The notes under the pieces: generated by a model | Told to the model about the DNA's origin: nothing | Seen by the model: only the letters and a program-made list of their open reading frames with translations | The model's database searches: none | Shown here: piece by piece, positions 1 through 12,040 of the stretch | How the letters are laid out: the number at the start of each line of letters is the position of its first letter | How positions within the stretch are numbered: the first letter of the stretch is position 1 | DNA from: Cephalotus follicularis | Taxonomy: Eukaryota; Streptophyta; Magnoliopsida; Oxalidales; Cephalotaceae | DNA: 64,000 nucleotides | Assembly (NCBI GenBank): GCA_001972305.1 | Contig: BDDD01002309.1 | Coordinates: 62,001 to 126,000, forward strand | Reading direction: 5' to 3' | Program-made: the position numbers and the translations under genes

Positions 1-331
1 AGCCCCTACCGAGGAAGAGAACCTTGGGCCCTTGGATGTGGAGCCTGTTTCTCGCATAGTGGCAGAGGACTCAGTTCTTGGGCACGTGGCCTTGGATTCT
101 CCTGCGTATGTGTCCGAGGATCGTCATAGCGATTCCTTGGCTGAGGATTCTTCACCTCCTCCTCCGGCGGAGGATGATGCTCCACCACCTCTTTGTTTTT
201 ACCTTGTAATTTTTTCTTGTTTCTGCAATGTATGTACTTCTTTTTTATCAATGAAAGAAAACTTTTGCAACTTGGGTGTCATTTACTTTCTGCCTTATTT
301 GTGTTGTGTGCTTCAAATGTTCAAGCTCTAG
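1..331 (+). pseudogene. 3' end of the accessory antisense ORF (aORF) of the Tat element, cut by the window edge
   Basis: A plus-strand frame, open from base 2, with an acidic Pro-rich tail (SLAEDSSPPPPAEDDAPPPL). It sits downstream of pol on the opposite strand, where Tat/Retand elements carry an aORF of unknown function. The equivalent end in the second element (about 36798) stops directly after PAPL. Here that stop codon is replaced by a TGT codon, so the frame runs on to 331; this is probably a read-through mutation and not the ancestral C-terminus. Confidence 0.6.
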
Positions 332-1087
332 TTGATATTTGCAATCTCCTTGGGATAATTGAACATGAACAATAGAAAGTGAACACCCAAGTGCCTCATC
401 GTTCCCCTGGGGGGTTTTATCATAGTCTAACTGATAGACTTTACAGTTTGGCCTTACAATTTTCAGGCCTTATTACCTAAGTTTTGTAGCCCCCTTAGGA
501 CACCTTATTTCAAAGGCGCTTAGATAAAAAGACTTAGCCTTTACGAGTTCTGCTGTGTTCGTAGACCAAGTTTTAGGTCTGCTCGGGCAAGTTCCCATGG
601 ATTTTCCAAGCAGGGTCTCGTCTGGTCTGTTATAGTTTAGACCAGGTCATCTGAGCTTGCAGTTCACGTAGGGACACTTGTTTCAAAGCGCTCAGTCCAA
701 CGAACTTGATCGTTGCGAGTTCCTATGGATTCGCCTCTCAAGACACGATTTTAGGTCCGGCCTGGCAAAGAAATGTTATCCAGTGCTTGCTCCCGTGTGA
801 GTCTTGTTGCTTCCTTAGAAGTCTTTTGCATGTATAGTTTTAGGTGCTCCTCGGGAGAAGTCTTTGGGCGCTCCCTTGGGGGAGGCTTTGGGTGCTCCAA
901 TGGGAGAGGCTTTGTTGAGTTGAGGCTTTTTAGTTGAGGGAATTGATCGGAGGCTGTTTAGAGGTTTAAACACATGAACATTGGGCCTCCGGTCCCTTGC
1001 AAACTTGGAACTATGATCTTTATGCACATGTTTTGAAGAAAAATTCAACTTTATTGACGTTTTAACTTTTGTACAGCTTACAAAAAA
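332..1087. repeat. Convergent spacer between aORF and pol with duplicated blocks
   Basis: No gene. Two diverged copies of a block of about 110 bp (about 481-585 and 650-760) share the order 'tagcccc... cacttgtttcaaag cgctcag ... cttgatc.ttgcgagttc'. A third repeat type follows at 843-915, where CTCC...GGGAG-type short units recur (CTCCTCGGGAG, CTCCCTTGGGGGAG, CTCCAATGGGAG). The same two repeat classes sit in the same place in the element at 33460-44607 (36927-37650). Confidence 0.65.
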
Positions 1088-2398
1088 TCATTGGTAGTAC
1101 TTCCTCAGATGCTCGGCATTCCAAGCTCTGGAAATCTCCCTGCCCCCCAGAGTTTCAAGTTTGAATGTTTCTGGGCGGAGCACTCTCTTGACCTTGTATG
1201 GCCCTTCTCAGGTAGGGGCTAGTTTTCCTCTAGTACCGGTTGGATCTGCAATAGCTGAGTTGCGTAGGACTAGATCTCCTTGCCTTAGTGGTCGGGGGCT
1301 AACCATTTTGTTATAATAACGGCTCACCCTTTGTTGGTAGGCAGCAACTCTGATGGCGGCCTTATCTATGAGCTCTTCCACTAGGTCGATGAGGCATCTA
1401 AGTCCTTCATTGTTATCTTCAGTGAAGTGCACAATCCTTGGTGACTGTACACCAATCTCCACCGGTATCATAGCTTCAACTCTGAAACATAGACTATATG
1501 GGAACTCACCAGTTGTGGTCCGATGAGTGGTTCGATACCCCCACAGTACACTTGGTAGCTCCTCTGTCCATCTTCCTTTGCTATCTTCAAGGCGCTTCTT
1601 CAAGCCCGAGATGATTTCTCTGTTGATCACCTCCGCTTGACCATTACTCTGAGGGTAGGCTACTGAAGCAAGCCTATGCTCTATTCTCCACTCTTTGCAA
1701 AAGTCACGGAATGCTTGGCAATCAAACTGTTTACCATTGTCTGAGACTATTGTCCTCGGGACTCAAAATCTACAGGTGATGGACTTCCATACAAAGCTTT
1801 TCGTGTTCTTTTCTGTGATCGTGGCCAGGGGTTCCGCTTCTACCAAGTTGGAGAAGTAGTCCACCGCCACAATGAGAAATTTTCTCTGCCCTGTTGCCAT
1901 TGGTAAAGGTCTGACGAAGTCCATCCCCCACTGTGCAAAGGGCCAGGGTGCCATGATAGATGTCAAAGGCTCTGAGGGTCTCCTGCTTATATTGGCGTTC
2001 CTCTAGCACCTATCACACTTTCTCACAAAGTCTATGGCATCCTGGTGCATGGTTGGCCAAAAGTAGCCCTGCCTCAGCAGTTTGTGGGACAAAGTTCTGC
2101 CTTCCGTGTGATTGCCACAGATTCCTTCGTGAACCTCCCTTAGAGCATAATCGGCCTCCAAGGGAGTCATACACCTCAGCCAAAGGTAAAAAAATGACCT
2201 TTTGTAGAGAATTCCATCTCGGAGGGTGAATCTGTTAGCTCTGTATACCAACTTTCTCGCCTCCGAGGGGTCCTCGGGCAGAATCCCATTCCTCAGCCAA
2301 TTGATAAACGGGGTCATCCAGTTTGGCTCATGTGGTAGGTCTATGTCCATCACGTCTACTTCAGAGATGGTGGGCCTGTCCAGGAAGTCTACTAGCAC
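1088..2398 (-). pseudogene. Integrase of the Tat pol, four readable pieces
   Basis: The HHCC zinc finger is complete (REVHEGICGNH ... FVRKCDRC, nt about 2150-2005). The DDE core reads QWGMDFV (first Asp), TIVSDNGKQF (second Asp) and YPQSNGQAEVINRE (Glu). Stops or shifts lie at about 2003, 1763 and 1632, and the C-terminal part ends AEHLRKYYQ-stop at 1088-1090. Just before that end the plus-strand stretch around 1204-1213 also introduces a stop. The order and spacing are those of a full-length gypsy integrase, so the domain was complete before mutation. Confidence 0.85.
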
Positions 2399-2419
2399 AG
2401 TTTGATTTTTTTGCAGCTC

Positions 2420-3436
2420 CTACGCCGTGGCAAGTTTTGATAATTGGTCTACTCGGGCGTTTTTTGCTCTGGGAACTTTCACAACTCTTAGAACTTCAAA
2501 GGCTGACTTCAAACTTTGAAAGTGTGATAAGTACTTGGCCATTGAGTCTTCTAGGGCTTCGTACTCTCCACTTGCCAAGCCAACCACTAACTGAGAATCA
2601 CTGGAGACTTCTATCTTTTGTACCTCCATGTGCTTTGCAATTGTCAGTCCATCTATCAGAACTTCCCACTCACCTTCGTTGTTTGTAGCTTTCAAACCAA
2701 ACCTCAGAGCATACTCCAAAGCCCAACCATCTGGACTCGTTATTACTAGCCCTGCTCCACTGCCAGTGATGAAGGAAGAACCATCCACGGATAACTTCCA
2801 TAACCCCCTCTCACTTTCAGAGGGGTATTCCTCCATATACTCCGTGGGTGTATTATCTCCAACAAAGTCGGATAGAACCTGTGATTTGATTGCTGGCCTG
2901 ACTTCGAACTTCACATCATACTCGCCCAGTTCGACTGACCACTTGATTAATCTTCCTGAGGTGTCAGGCTTTGCTAGAATTTTTTTAAGTGGTTTGTCAG
3001 TCAGAACCTTAATTGTATGGGCTTGAAAATATGGCATTAATTTCCTGGCCGCTATGATCAGAGCATAGGCGAATTTCTCTACCTCTGGGTATCTCCCATC
3101 AGCATCATTTAAGGCTTTGCTTATGTAGTACACCGGCCTTTGTACTTTCTCCTCCTCCCTGACTAGCACTGCACTCACTGCGCCCGAGGTGGCCGCAAGG
3201 TACAAATACAAGTCTTCCCCATCCTTAGGTTTTGAGATCAGAGGAGGGGAAGCCATGTATTTTTTCAACTTATCGAAGGCTGCTTGACATTCGTCTGACC
3301 AGGAAAATCCCTTGGAGTTCCTAAGCACCTTGAAGAATGGGAGGCACTTCTCCACTGATTTTGAAACAAACATGCTCAGGGCCGCTATCTTTCCATTCAG
3401 CTTTTGAACATCCCTGATAGTCTGGGGAGGTCTCAC
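2420..3436 (-). pseudogene. RT thumb, RNase H and second (archaeal-type) RNase H of the Tat pol
   Basis: A 338-residue open frame. Residues 1-90 are the RT connection (SWSDECQAAFDKLK). Residues 90-190 are the usual gypsy RNase H (PVYYISKALNDADGRYPEVEK, then VLTDKPLKKIL). Residues 212-338 are a second RNase H of archaeal type, with SVDGSSFITGSGAGLVI, NNEGEWEVL, SSDSQLVV and NARVDQLSKLA carrying the four expected acidic positions. This dual arrangement is diagnostic for the Tat lineage and is why I place the element there. The frame ends in a stop at 2420 before the integrase. Confidence 0.88.
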
Positions 3437-4010
3437 TCTGAACTGCTGATATCTTTTCCGGGTTGGCCTCTATTCCCCTGCTTGAGACCATGAACCCGAG
3501 GAACTTACCAGAGGTGACCCCGAAAGTACACTTGGAAGGATTGAGTTTCATTTTGTATTTTCTTAGTACCTCAAATGTCTCCTCCAAGTCTTTAATGTGG
3601 GGGCTCATCACTGGTGTTTTGACGAGCATGTCGTCAATGTAAACTTCCATGTTTCTTCCGATATGAGGTTCAAAGATCTTGTTGACCAGTCGTTGGTAGG
3701 TTTCCCCTGCATTCTTCAACCCAAAAGGCATGATCTTGTACCAATACATCCCCCGATCCGTGATGAAAGCTGTCTTGCTCTCGTCGGGCCCATAAATGGG
3801 AATTTGATTGTACCCCGAGTATGCGTCCAAGAAGCTTAACATTCTGTACCCCGAGGTTGCATCCACCAACTGATCGATTTTGGGGAGAGGGAAGTGATCC
3901 TTGGGACAAGCTTTGTTGAGGTACGTGACGTCAATACGTATCCTCCACTTGCCATTTGCTTTTTTGACCAGGGCTGGATTTGCCAGCCAGTCTGAGTAGT
4001 GCACCTCCAT
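3321..4010 (-). pseudogene. Reverse transcriptase of the Tat pol
   Basis: Residues 1-229 of this open frame cover the RT fingers and palm. KKANGKWRIRIDVTYLNKACPKD, MPFGLKNAGETYQRLVNK and the catalytic YIDDMLVKT are all readable (YIDD at nt about 3635). After GIEANPEKISAV a single-base frameshift near 3440 moves the reading into the next frame, which starts with MRPPQTIRDVQ. Upstream stops at about 4020-4090 cut it off from the protease. The active-site Asp pair is intact, so the damage is to the frame and not to the catalytic residues. Confidence 0.88.
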
Positions 4011-4088
4011 AATGAACTTCGCTTACAATAGCTTTCTCACCTCCTCAACTATCGCCTGTTGTCTCTAAAGAGCGAAGTTCCTCTTCTT

Positions 4089-5087
4089 TTACCTTGTCGG
4101 AGGCCTCATTGGATCCACACTTAGCTTGTGAACTATTACATTTGGGCTGATCCCAGGGACCTCCTCTGACGACCAAGCGAATACATCTTTGTTATTTTGG
4201 AGGAATGTTATTAATTCCCCCTTCTCTACCTCTCCAAGATGTAAGCCAACTTGGAAAACTCTTTCATTATTTCCCTCTTCCAAGGGAACTTGGATCACAT
4301 GGTCAACAGGCTGCGGACGCTCGGGTTCCACATCCCCTCTGAGCTCCACATTCGTAATGGGAAGTACCTTTTCCTTCCCTTTATCCATTATGGCAGTTTT
4401 GTAGCACTGTCTTGCCACCTGTTGATCTCCCCTGGCTTCCCCCACTCCAAACCTTGTAAGGAACTTCATCAATAAGTGCCTCATGGACACTATCGCTTTC
4501 ATTAGGTTCAGGCCTGGTCGCCCAATTATTGCGTTGTATGGGCTTGGTGTGTCCACCACCAGGAATATCATCTGTACCTGGGTTTGGCGTGGGGACGTAC
4601 CTGCAAACACAGACAGGTCGATGGATCCCAGAGGATGGACCATCTCCCCTACGAAGCCCACCAGTGGGGTTTTCACGGGTTTGAGCTGGTCAGTCGGTAT
4701 CTTTAGCTGATCAAATGTATGTTTGTATAAGATATCGGTCGAGCTCCCGCTATCAATAAGAATTCTTTTCATGGTGAAAAGTTCCACCATGAGGGTAACC
4801 ACCACTAGATCATCATGAGGGAGACGTACTCCCTCATAGTCCGTCTCGGAGAAGGATATCACCTCCTCATTTCCAACTGTTTTCAGCCTTTTGCTATGCT
4901 GAATTTGTTGCACATGAAGGGATTTCCTCCCATAGGCCTTTCTGGCATTTTTATGGTCACCACCAGATGCGACCCCTCCAGAGATGGTGTGAATAACACC
5001 CCTGGGCTGCTGCTGTTGTTGCTCTGCTGGTTGCGAAGGAGCCTCTTCTCTTCGCTCCCTCCTTGCCTGAGGAGCATCTTTGTCCAC
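4089..5087 (-). pseudogene. Protease region of the Tat pol
   Basis: An open stretch of 332 residues with an aspartic protease active site LIDSGSSTD at residues 111-118 (nt about 4756). The flap side has IIGRPGLN near residue 188. The C-terminal part (VEKGELITFLQNNKDVFAWS) is the linker that precedes RT in Tat elements. A stop at about 5106 separates it from gag and one at 4089 separates it from RT. Retroviral-type aspartic proteases act as dimers and cut the polyprotein; that role is family knowledge. This same linker survives as a roughly 60-bp island in the pol-deleted element at 37745-37810. Confidence 0.8.
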
Positions 5088-6735
5088 ATACTTGCATAGG
5101 TGCCCCTTTCAAATCAGGTCCTCAATCTGATTCTTCAGTTGCGTGCACTCTTCGGTATCATGCCGGTGGTCACGGTGGTACCGACAATATTTCTCTGTGT
5201 CTCTCTTCTTTGCTGAGGACCTCAGTGGCGCAGGCCATTGGATGGGGACCTTATCCTTCTCCACGGCAAGTATCCTGGTAGGTGTATCCAGGAAGGGGGG
5301 CAAAGTTGTTGTAGGCTGGGATCGACGCCCCTCCCCTGGGTGAATCATCCCTCATGAAGAGCTTATACCTGAGGTCACCTTTGTGCAGCTCGGACCTTTC
5401 CTTCCTCTTGTATTTCTTCTTGGAAGCATTTCGTGAATACTCCCCTTTCTCCTCCTGATGGCCCAACCATGGTGTTTTTTGTTTCCTTGCTGCTATCTCC
5501 TCTTCGGCATTGACATACCTTTATGCTCTCCTCAGCAGGTCTGTCATATCTATCGTAGGTTTCTTCAAAAGAGAGAAAGTGAAGGACGAGTTGTTCCTCA
5601 ATCCGCTATTCAACGCTGTCAGGGCAAAATATGGCTCCAGGTCTTTCGCTGTGAGAGACTCCTTATTGAATCTGGTGAGGTAGTCTCTCAGTGATTCATC
5701 TCTCCCCTGCACCACGTTGATCAAGTGAGTGGAATTCCTCCTCTGCGTGGTGCTATTGAGGAACTTGGTCACGAACAGTTGCACAAACTGCTCGAAGCTC
5801 TCCACGGACCCTTTTGTCAGGGTTGAATACCACGACTGGGCCGCTCCAGTCAGTGTTGCCGGGAATCCTCGGAAAAGGGTCGAATCCGAGGCTTGGTGCA
5901 CCAACATGGTTTGATTGTAGGTGCGTACATGCTAGATGGGATCCGTGGTCCCATCATACTTATCGAGACTCGGGAGCCAGAATCTGCTAGGGAGACGCTC
6001 TTTCATGATTACCGACGTGAAGGGGTGGACGCTAATGTTGCGCACCTCGTCCAGACATCCCCTTGGTAAGTTGGCTCCTCAGAGCCTTCTCTCCATGTCC
6101 GAGAGCCTTCTATTCATCGCTCTCTCCACGTCCTCAATGTTCCTAGCTTTGCTAGAAACTCGTGACTCCCCAGCCAAGGTGGTCGGGTTGGCCATCCTGC
6201 TCCCCCGCACTATCCCAGTCCTGCGTGAAGCATTGGAGCGCACTCGTGCCTCCTCTGCTCCCCTTGCATCTCCTTGGGGATCCACCTCCATTGCTTGATG
6301 TTTGGAGTGCTCAGGTTGGGGATCGTTGGGCTGATTTCGGGCTGTTGAGGACTCTGCCCTATGAGATGCATTGATCTCAAGTCTCCTCTCCAGGGGAATA
6401 TTATCCCTCGACCGCTTCGGGGGGAGTATGCCTCCCCTCTGCGGGTTTTGCCTGGCACCTCTGGGGTGTAGTATCTCCACCATTGGCCTGGCAGGATCAG
6501 TTCATCCTCGGCTATTTGCTCGGGCAGGTCCCGCCTGGCCCTGGTTGGCTAGATTGGTTGCCAACAAATTGTTGAGACGCTCCATTCCCTGGAGTAGCTG
6601 TGTGAGTTGCTCCCCAGTAATGGGAGCTTGCTCGGCAATTACAGCAACTTGGCTGGTTTGGGCTGGGTTGTTCCCAGTAGCAACCAGGCTTCCACCGGCT
6701 GTGGAGTGGTTGTTGTTATTCTTTCTCGAATGCAT
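5088..6735 (-). pseudogene. gag of the Tat element, with stops and frameshifts
   Basis: Gag capsid-like polyprotein region. The first ATG (6735) opens a 77-residue frame that ends in a stop at 6502; the reading continues in another frame at 6483-6079, then 5907-5521, 5466-5251 and 5348-5109. The 5907-5521 part is the retrotransposon gag domain, with LFRGFPATLTGAAQSWY followed by FVTKFLNS. A zinc-binding stretch (CRYHRDHRHDTEEC, about 5185) and a basic Gln-rich tail lead into the protease. The same reading appears, split, in the element at 33460-44607. At least four lesions interrupt the frame, so no full Gag can be made from this copy. Confidence 0.85.
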
Positions 6736-6757
6736 GATTTCGATAGCTTTTTGCTGC

Positions 6758-6779
6758 GTTTCTCACAGATGGCGCCAAC
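6758..6779 (-). other. Primer binding site of the Tat element
   Basis: Directly inside the 5' LTR the minus strand reads TTGGCGCCATCTGTGAG, close to the TTGGCGCC primer sites I know from other Tat/Retand-type elements. The gag ATG (6735) follows after about 25 bp, so the leader is very short. Confidence 0.65.
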
Positions 6780-7269
6780 TGTTGATATAGAAATCCTTCC
6801 TTCAACAATATCCTACGTGGAGGACTTTGATTTGTTGGAGGAAACGTTGGAATATGCCAGAGGAGAAAGACTGAATGGAGATTTTACCTACACAAGTGGA
6901 ACAAACACGTTGAAGGTCCAGGAGGTTATTCTCCCGGGGACACTCCGACGCTCAAGTTAGGCAATGCACAGAGAATTTAGGGTTCTTTAGTATGCAAAAA
7001 ATGGTTGACCTGGTTAATATCGTTGATTTATAGGTCTTGATTGTAACTGCTAAGCGTGGATTGCGGAATTGGTGTGTATCACCTAAGGAAATGTCCGAGG
7101 ATCTCGGGCATTTCCCCTCATCTCCACCGGATTTGACGCTTACAGGCTGTTATGCGTTGGTGTGCTTGGAATTGGCTACTCTACCACATGCCGGGACCTC
7201 TGGACGACACCTGTCACAATTGCCTGAGGACACATGGCACAGTTTGTTGGCTAAAATTTACCCACATCA
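6780..7269 (-). repeat. 5' LTR of the Tat element (490 bp)
   Basis: Begins TGTTGATATAG and ends CCCACATCA on the plus strand. The inner end abuts a GGCGCC primer site. A TATAAAT box on the minus strand (7032-7026) fits an LTR promoter. Parts are similar to the 477-bp LTRs of the element at 33460-44607, for example the block with GGGGACACTCCGA, so the two are related families. Confidence 0.75.
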
Positions 7270-7274
7270 GTTTG

Positions 7275-8187
7275 TGTTGTGTAAAAGTAGTATTAAACGT
7301 AGTTATAATGTTTTAGTTAGGCAAGCCATTTTATATTAGATCTATAATTTATATGTTGTAAATTTAACTATTAAATTTGATATTTTATCTATTTAATTAG
7401 ATCATATATGTCAATTAAATATTCTATCAAATAAATTAAATTTAACTATATAAAAAATTATATAGCGTCTTCGAATAAATTAATTTTAAGTATATATAAA
7501 AAATTATGTAGAATTTGAATTGTTATTCATAAATTAAATTGTTAAATACATTTGATAAATTTGAATTTTGGATTACATGATTTTTATAAATATAATATCA
7601 AATTAAATAGTTGAATCTATAAAATATCAATTATAAATCCCATAACTGTGGATGTCAAGTGTTTAAGTTAGGAATTTCAACAAATATACTCATTTACTAA
7701 GGATAATTAATAAATAGCATAAGAAACAATAGGGATTTTAATGTGTCACCTCCTACTTTTTTTTGTAAATAATTACTTTTGTATCCTTAATGATAAAGTT
7801 AATTCCACTTATATCTTTTTCATCAAATTATCCTTATGTCCTTAATTCTAATAATTGATTCGAATTATATCCTTAATAAATCTATAACTTACTTTCTAAC
7901 TTTCTAAAATATTGTAAATTACTCAAACTTCAAAAAAAAAATCCATTATAATCCCTAACTAATTTCTTAAATAATTTTAGTGATCCATATTATTTTATTT
8001 TAAACAAATATGTACTTCTAAATACAAGGTTAATAAATAGAGTCTATATACCATCTGTTACACTTATTTTTGGTAAATTACGTATTGATTTACCTATGTT
8101 CTAATAAAATTGTATTTTAGCATTTAAACATTTTTGAAATATATTCTTATATAAAAAATAAGATATAGTACACACAAACATGTCACC
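7275..8187. other. AT-rich intergenic sequence
   Basis: Strongly AT-rich DNA without a supported ORF. Nothing recognisable is seen between the Tat 5' LTR and the outer solo LTR that starts at 8193. Confidence 0.6.
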
Positions 8188-8239
8188 TCATGTGTAGAGA
8201 CTGAGATCCGAAACAATCCTTTATTGTTAGCGTTCATAT

Positions 8240-8503
8240 TATTGTAAAATAATTATGAATTACTATTACTACAACCCTAATCTTATTCTAACAACTTTAA
8301 TCATATTTCAACAACCATAATACCATTCCAACAACTCTAATTACTATTCTAACAATCTCCTTAAACTCCTATAAATAGGCATGTATATTTATGAAGAAAT
8401 GAAGAATTTATAATAAGAAAATCTTTTATTTCGATCTTTCTCTCTTGATTTTTTTTATAGTATAATCTTCATTTATTAGTTAATCTTATAAGTTTATAAT
8501 ACA
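8240..8503 (+). repeat. 5' LTR of the decayed copia element
   Basis: Runs from TATTGTAAAATAATTATG to GTTTATAATACA. It contains CTCCTATAAATAGGCATG (TATA box, about 8369-8378) and several copies of a 'CCAACAACTCTAAT' unit upstream of it. It aligns along its length with 18354-18604 plus 18798-18840. The bases after it (TTATTAGCACGAGACTC, 8504-8520) resemble the primer site of this copia type. Confidence 0.8.
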
Positions 8504-8558
8504 TTATTAGCACGAGACTCTATCCAACTAAGATATGAGATAATTTAAATTAGTTTTT

Positions 8559-8598
<40 letters not shown>
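8559..8598. repeat. Compound CA/TA microsatellite
   Basis: An uninterrupted CA run (about 8559-8582) passes directly into TA units (to about 8598) in the copia leader. Confidence 0.85.
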
Positions 8599-8619
8599 AC
8601 AAAGATTAACGGTTTCACC

Positions 8620-8910
8620 GATTGGTCGGAGTACCGCCTATGTGTGGAAACGTTTATTATATATATATAATAAAATTTCTCAGTTTCATCGTTTGTATGG
8701 ATTACCGACGACGTATGAAAACGTATGTCTTTGTTATTATTTTCGTACATTACTTATCTGTGCGAATCACCATATACTTGGTGTGAAACATTGTTGTAAT
8801 TTACTGTTCTTGAGGTACCATTTGTCTACTGGAATTACCCGAGACTTAGTGGGAACCTATATGTTTAATATCTAACGTTATCACCTCACAATGTATAGGT
8901 GAGAACCCGT
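8620..8910 (+). repeat. Degenerate hairpin-type repeats in the copia leader
   Basis: Five loosely similar units spaced about 50-70 bp apart follow the pattern ACC-spacer-(G)GTG/TGG then GAAAC or GAAC. Examples are ACCGCCTATGTGTGGAAACG (8634), CACCATATACTTGGTGTGAAAC (8767) and CACCTCACAATGTATAGGTG (8881). Two of them can fold CACC against GGTG. They lie in the untranslated leader and their function is unknown. Confidence 0.4.
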
Positions 8911-9139
8911 TTATTGTTTTATATATTTACATTATTTGCATTATGATCAATTTTATTAATTGCAATTATCTGATATTTTGTTCAATTAATAATCTAAGTA
9001 AGGATATTATCATATATCTATATATATTTATTCTTGCAAACTATTATCATCATTTGAGGTGGTGACTTAGTGGTAGGAAACCGCTCATTCATACATGAGG
9101 TCCGACGTTCGAGTCTGGCAAGCCCCATAATGCTCAAGT

Positions 9140-11689
9140 TGACACGCCCGGACCCAGCCAGCTGGGATCCGTGGCGTCCACTAAGAGGCCAAACCTCCCA
9201 TCAAAGACTCACCTCGTAAGTTCAGCGGAACAAAGTTTCAGAAATACATTTTTTAAACAGAAAAATTCTTCAAAACAGAAAAGTTTCTTGAAAAACTTGA
9301 AATTAATTATGACTCTTAAATTTTTACGAAAATCGGGCATGTAGTATTCGTTTATCGGACTATGCCCATTGTAAAGAAAAACACGGTTTATAAAATGGGC
9401 TCAGCCTTCAGCAACCACACTCCCGAAGGAGGAAACAGTTTATGAAATGGGCTCAGACCTCAGCAAACCACAATTTAAAACAGAAAACAAGTATGGGTTG
9501 GGCTCCGCCTCAACCATATTATCAAAGCTTAAATTAAAAAATAGGGTTCAGCCCTTCTAAATGAAAACAAAACATTTATATAAAACTTAAATAATACAGA
9601 ATTTAAAATGTTGATGTAGTGATGGTATGCATATGTTGACTCTGGTAAGCATGCACGTGTGGTCTCACCTCAGCAGACTGACTGACTCCAGCTGACAGAG
9701 CTCAACAGACTAACCTGCCAGAACTAAAAACAGAAAACAAATGAGGGATTAGTCCACAGGACTACTGAGATGGAACAAAAAGACTCAGTAGAGTTTTGCT
9801 CGAAATAAAAATATCTTTGCAGAAAAGATATAAAAGTATAAAACAACTGAAACAGAATTTAAAAACAGAATCAAAATATAGAATCTGATTTACAGCACAC
9901 ATATAAAACAACTTAAATAGAAAGTAACTTCAAAACCCATTTATAAAACCAATCTTTCCAGAAATCAGCATAAAACCATATCAGAAAACCAAATCATTTC
10001 CTGAAAACAGATTAATATCCTCAGAAACTCATATATAATATAGTATTTAACAGAGTTTTACAACAGAATAAATATATAAAGATGTAGTGGGTCTACTAGA
10101 TAAGGTTGACGCCTGGGCCCCGTAGGGCAGAACGTCCAGTAGAAAATAGTGGCAATGATACCATAGTATCAAAGCATCAGAATAGAAAGTCATACACGTG
10201 CAGACAGTACCTCTCATAGGCATCGGATAAGTAACCAAATACAATACCGAGATCAACATGCATCTAAACATATTTAACAAATTTCAGAAGTGCAGAATCG
10301 TCAATTCCTCAAAGCAGACTTTAAACAGATTTCAACAGATACAGAAATCATCAGAGTCGTCAAAACAGATTTAAACAGATTTCAAACAGATCCAGAAATC
10401 ATTTTCTTATCAAATACAGATATAACCGAAAATAGCGTCATAACATGACTATCATCGTGTGAGCGTTTGAAAACCATTAAAAAAAAGTTTCAAAAATAAA
10501 AACTTAAACAGATTTCAGAAATGAACTAAAACCAAGTTCATTCAGATACAGATAAATAGGTGAAAACGTTCAAACATTCAAACCATTCAAAGTATTTCAG
10601 AGTAAAATGGTTAAAGAAAAGCGTTCCACTCACAGAACAGACGAGCAAGTCCCTCGACTGGTCGCCTCCATGGCCAACCTCAAAGGCAGGATCCTCTGCT
10701 AATAGGCAAACAGACAATAGACTATCACAACTCAAACACGTACTAAGACGTGCAAAGCTTTTTGCAATGAAATGCGTGCAGATGTCAGAAAAATATAACG
10801 ACCTAGACGGTCAACAACAGCAGAAGTCTAATAGTTAAAAACATCATTTAAACCTTTAATTAAACATTCTTTCAAAATCATTAAAGCAATTCCAAGTGGT
10901 TGTCCATGTTATCCAAATTTGAATTGATTATACAATTCAAGCTCATATATATAACAAAAACAGATACAGGTACAGAAATACAGAATTCAACGAAAAACAG
11001 ATTAACGGAACAGAATTCAGAGTTTATCGAAATCGAAAGGAACGGAGCACAGAGCCGAAATCTCAGAACGGAACCGACACGGATCACGCCTATGCAGAAA
11101 ACAGAGTCAGAAAGCTGGACGCGTCTGAAACGCTCTGTTAGAGACTGCCAGAGCGTGGGCTCAAGCGCCGCCGCCGGCCGACGCTTGTCAGCCACGAGAG
11201 GTAGCCGGTCAGCAGCAGAGAAGACCGGATCTGGTACGTCGGAGGACGGGGATCACGGATCTTAGGGGAGTTGGTCACGCTGTCGCCGCATCTGGCCAGA
11301 ACGGGCGCATTGACCGCTACTGCCTTCACCGCCGATCTGCGACGCCGGCGTCGGCACGGGTCGAGGCTGGTCACATTCAAACCGCTGCGACGCCAGGATG
11401 TCGAATCTAGGCTCGCCTTGCCGTGACAGTCATCGGAGAAGGCGGATAGACGCAAAACAGAGGCGGAGAGAGAGAAGCTCGTGGCGCGTGCACGGCGAGG
11501 TTGTCGATGCGATGGTGGGGTCTGGTGGACTCAGGAGGTCACGGCACTCGCGGCGGTACCTTCGTCGGCATCAGTTCGGCAGTGACACCGCCAACAGAAG
11601 GCAGAGAGAGAACGGGATAGAAGAGAGAGAAACCGGGGAGAGAGAATGAGAGAGAGAAAGGCCAAAATGAGATAAAAATGGCATTTTTC

Positions 11690-11737
<48 letters not shown>

Positions 11738-12040
11738 CCATAACAGATTGGTTTTTGTCTAGAATTTAACCGATATGGACAGAAATTGGATGTTTAGGAC
11801 ATACCACTTAGCTTATTTTCTGAATTCCGCAGTCATTTCAGTAAAACATCATTTAATTTACAGTCAAGAAAATTTATTTGTTATGCAGAAACCATCAGAA
11901 TAAAAAAAAATCATAAAAATTTATTAATGTCGTCATGCATATGTCATGAAAGCCAGAAAAACAGCCTAACCGCTAGACGGATAGACAGATTGCCACATAG
12001 GCTCTATAGACACAAACCGTACTAGGACATGGATGTCACA
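9140..12040 (-). mobile_element. 2.9-kb solo LTR of a long-LTR gypsy-like family
   Basis: On the minus strand it begins TGTGACATCC and ends GGGCGTGTCA. The perfect 5-bp duplication CAAGT flanks it (9135-9139 and 12041-12045). No gag or pol is inside. A second copy in the opposite orientation is at 52733-54165 and matches this one along its first ~1.45 kb. GC-rich coding-like stretches at 11100-11650 are LTR sequence, not a host gene: the frames are not conserved between the two copies. The long LTR and GTGACA-type ends suggest a Tekay/Del-like chromovirus (inference). Confidence 0.82.
11692..11733. repeat. TA microsatellite in the solo LTR
   Basis: About 20 TA units. The other family copy (near 53025-53035) lacks the expansion and has only 'TTAAATATAAG' there, so the array grew in this copy. 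Confidence 0.85.

Larger units (their letters stand above)
1..7269 (-). mobile_element. Ty3/gypsy LTR retrotransposon, Tat/Retand type, left end outside window
   Basis: Read on the minus strand the order is 5' LTR (7269-6780), primer site, gag, protease, RT, RNase H, archaeal-type second RNase H, integrase, then a repeat-rich spacer and the end of an aORF on the opposite strand. The double RNase H and the antisense 3' ORF are hallmarks of the Tat clade (Retand, RIRE2, Grande). The 3' LTR must lie left of base 1. The five bases after the LTR, GTTTG at 7270-7274, are the expected target-site duplication, but its partner is outside the window. The coding region has several stops and frameshifts, so the copy is not autonomous as it stands, although all catalytic motifs can still be read. 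Confidence 0.9.

Noticed and set aside
9058..9130. Possible tRNA gene
   Set aside because: A and B boxes are approximate and no acceptor stem or full cloverleaf can be folded; kept only as a possible SINE head.
11138..11649. GC-rich ORFs suggestive of a gene
   Set aside because: Inside the solo LTR; frames differ from the second family copy.
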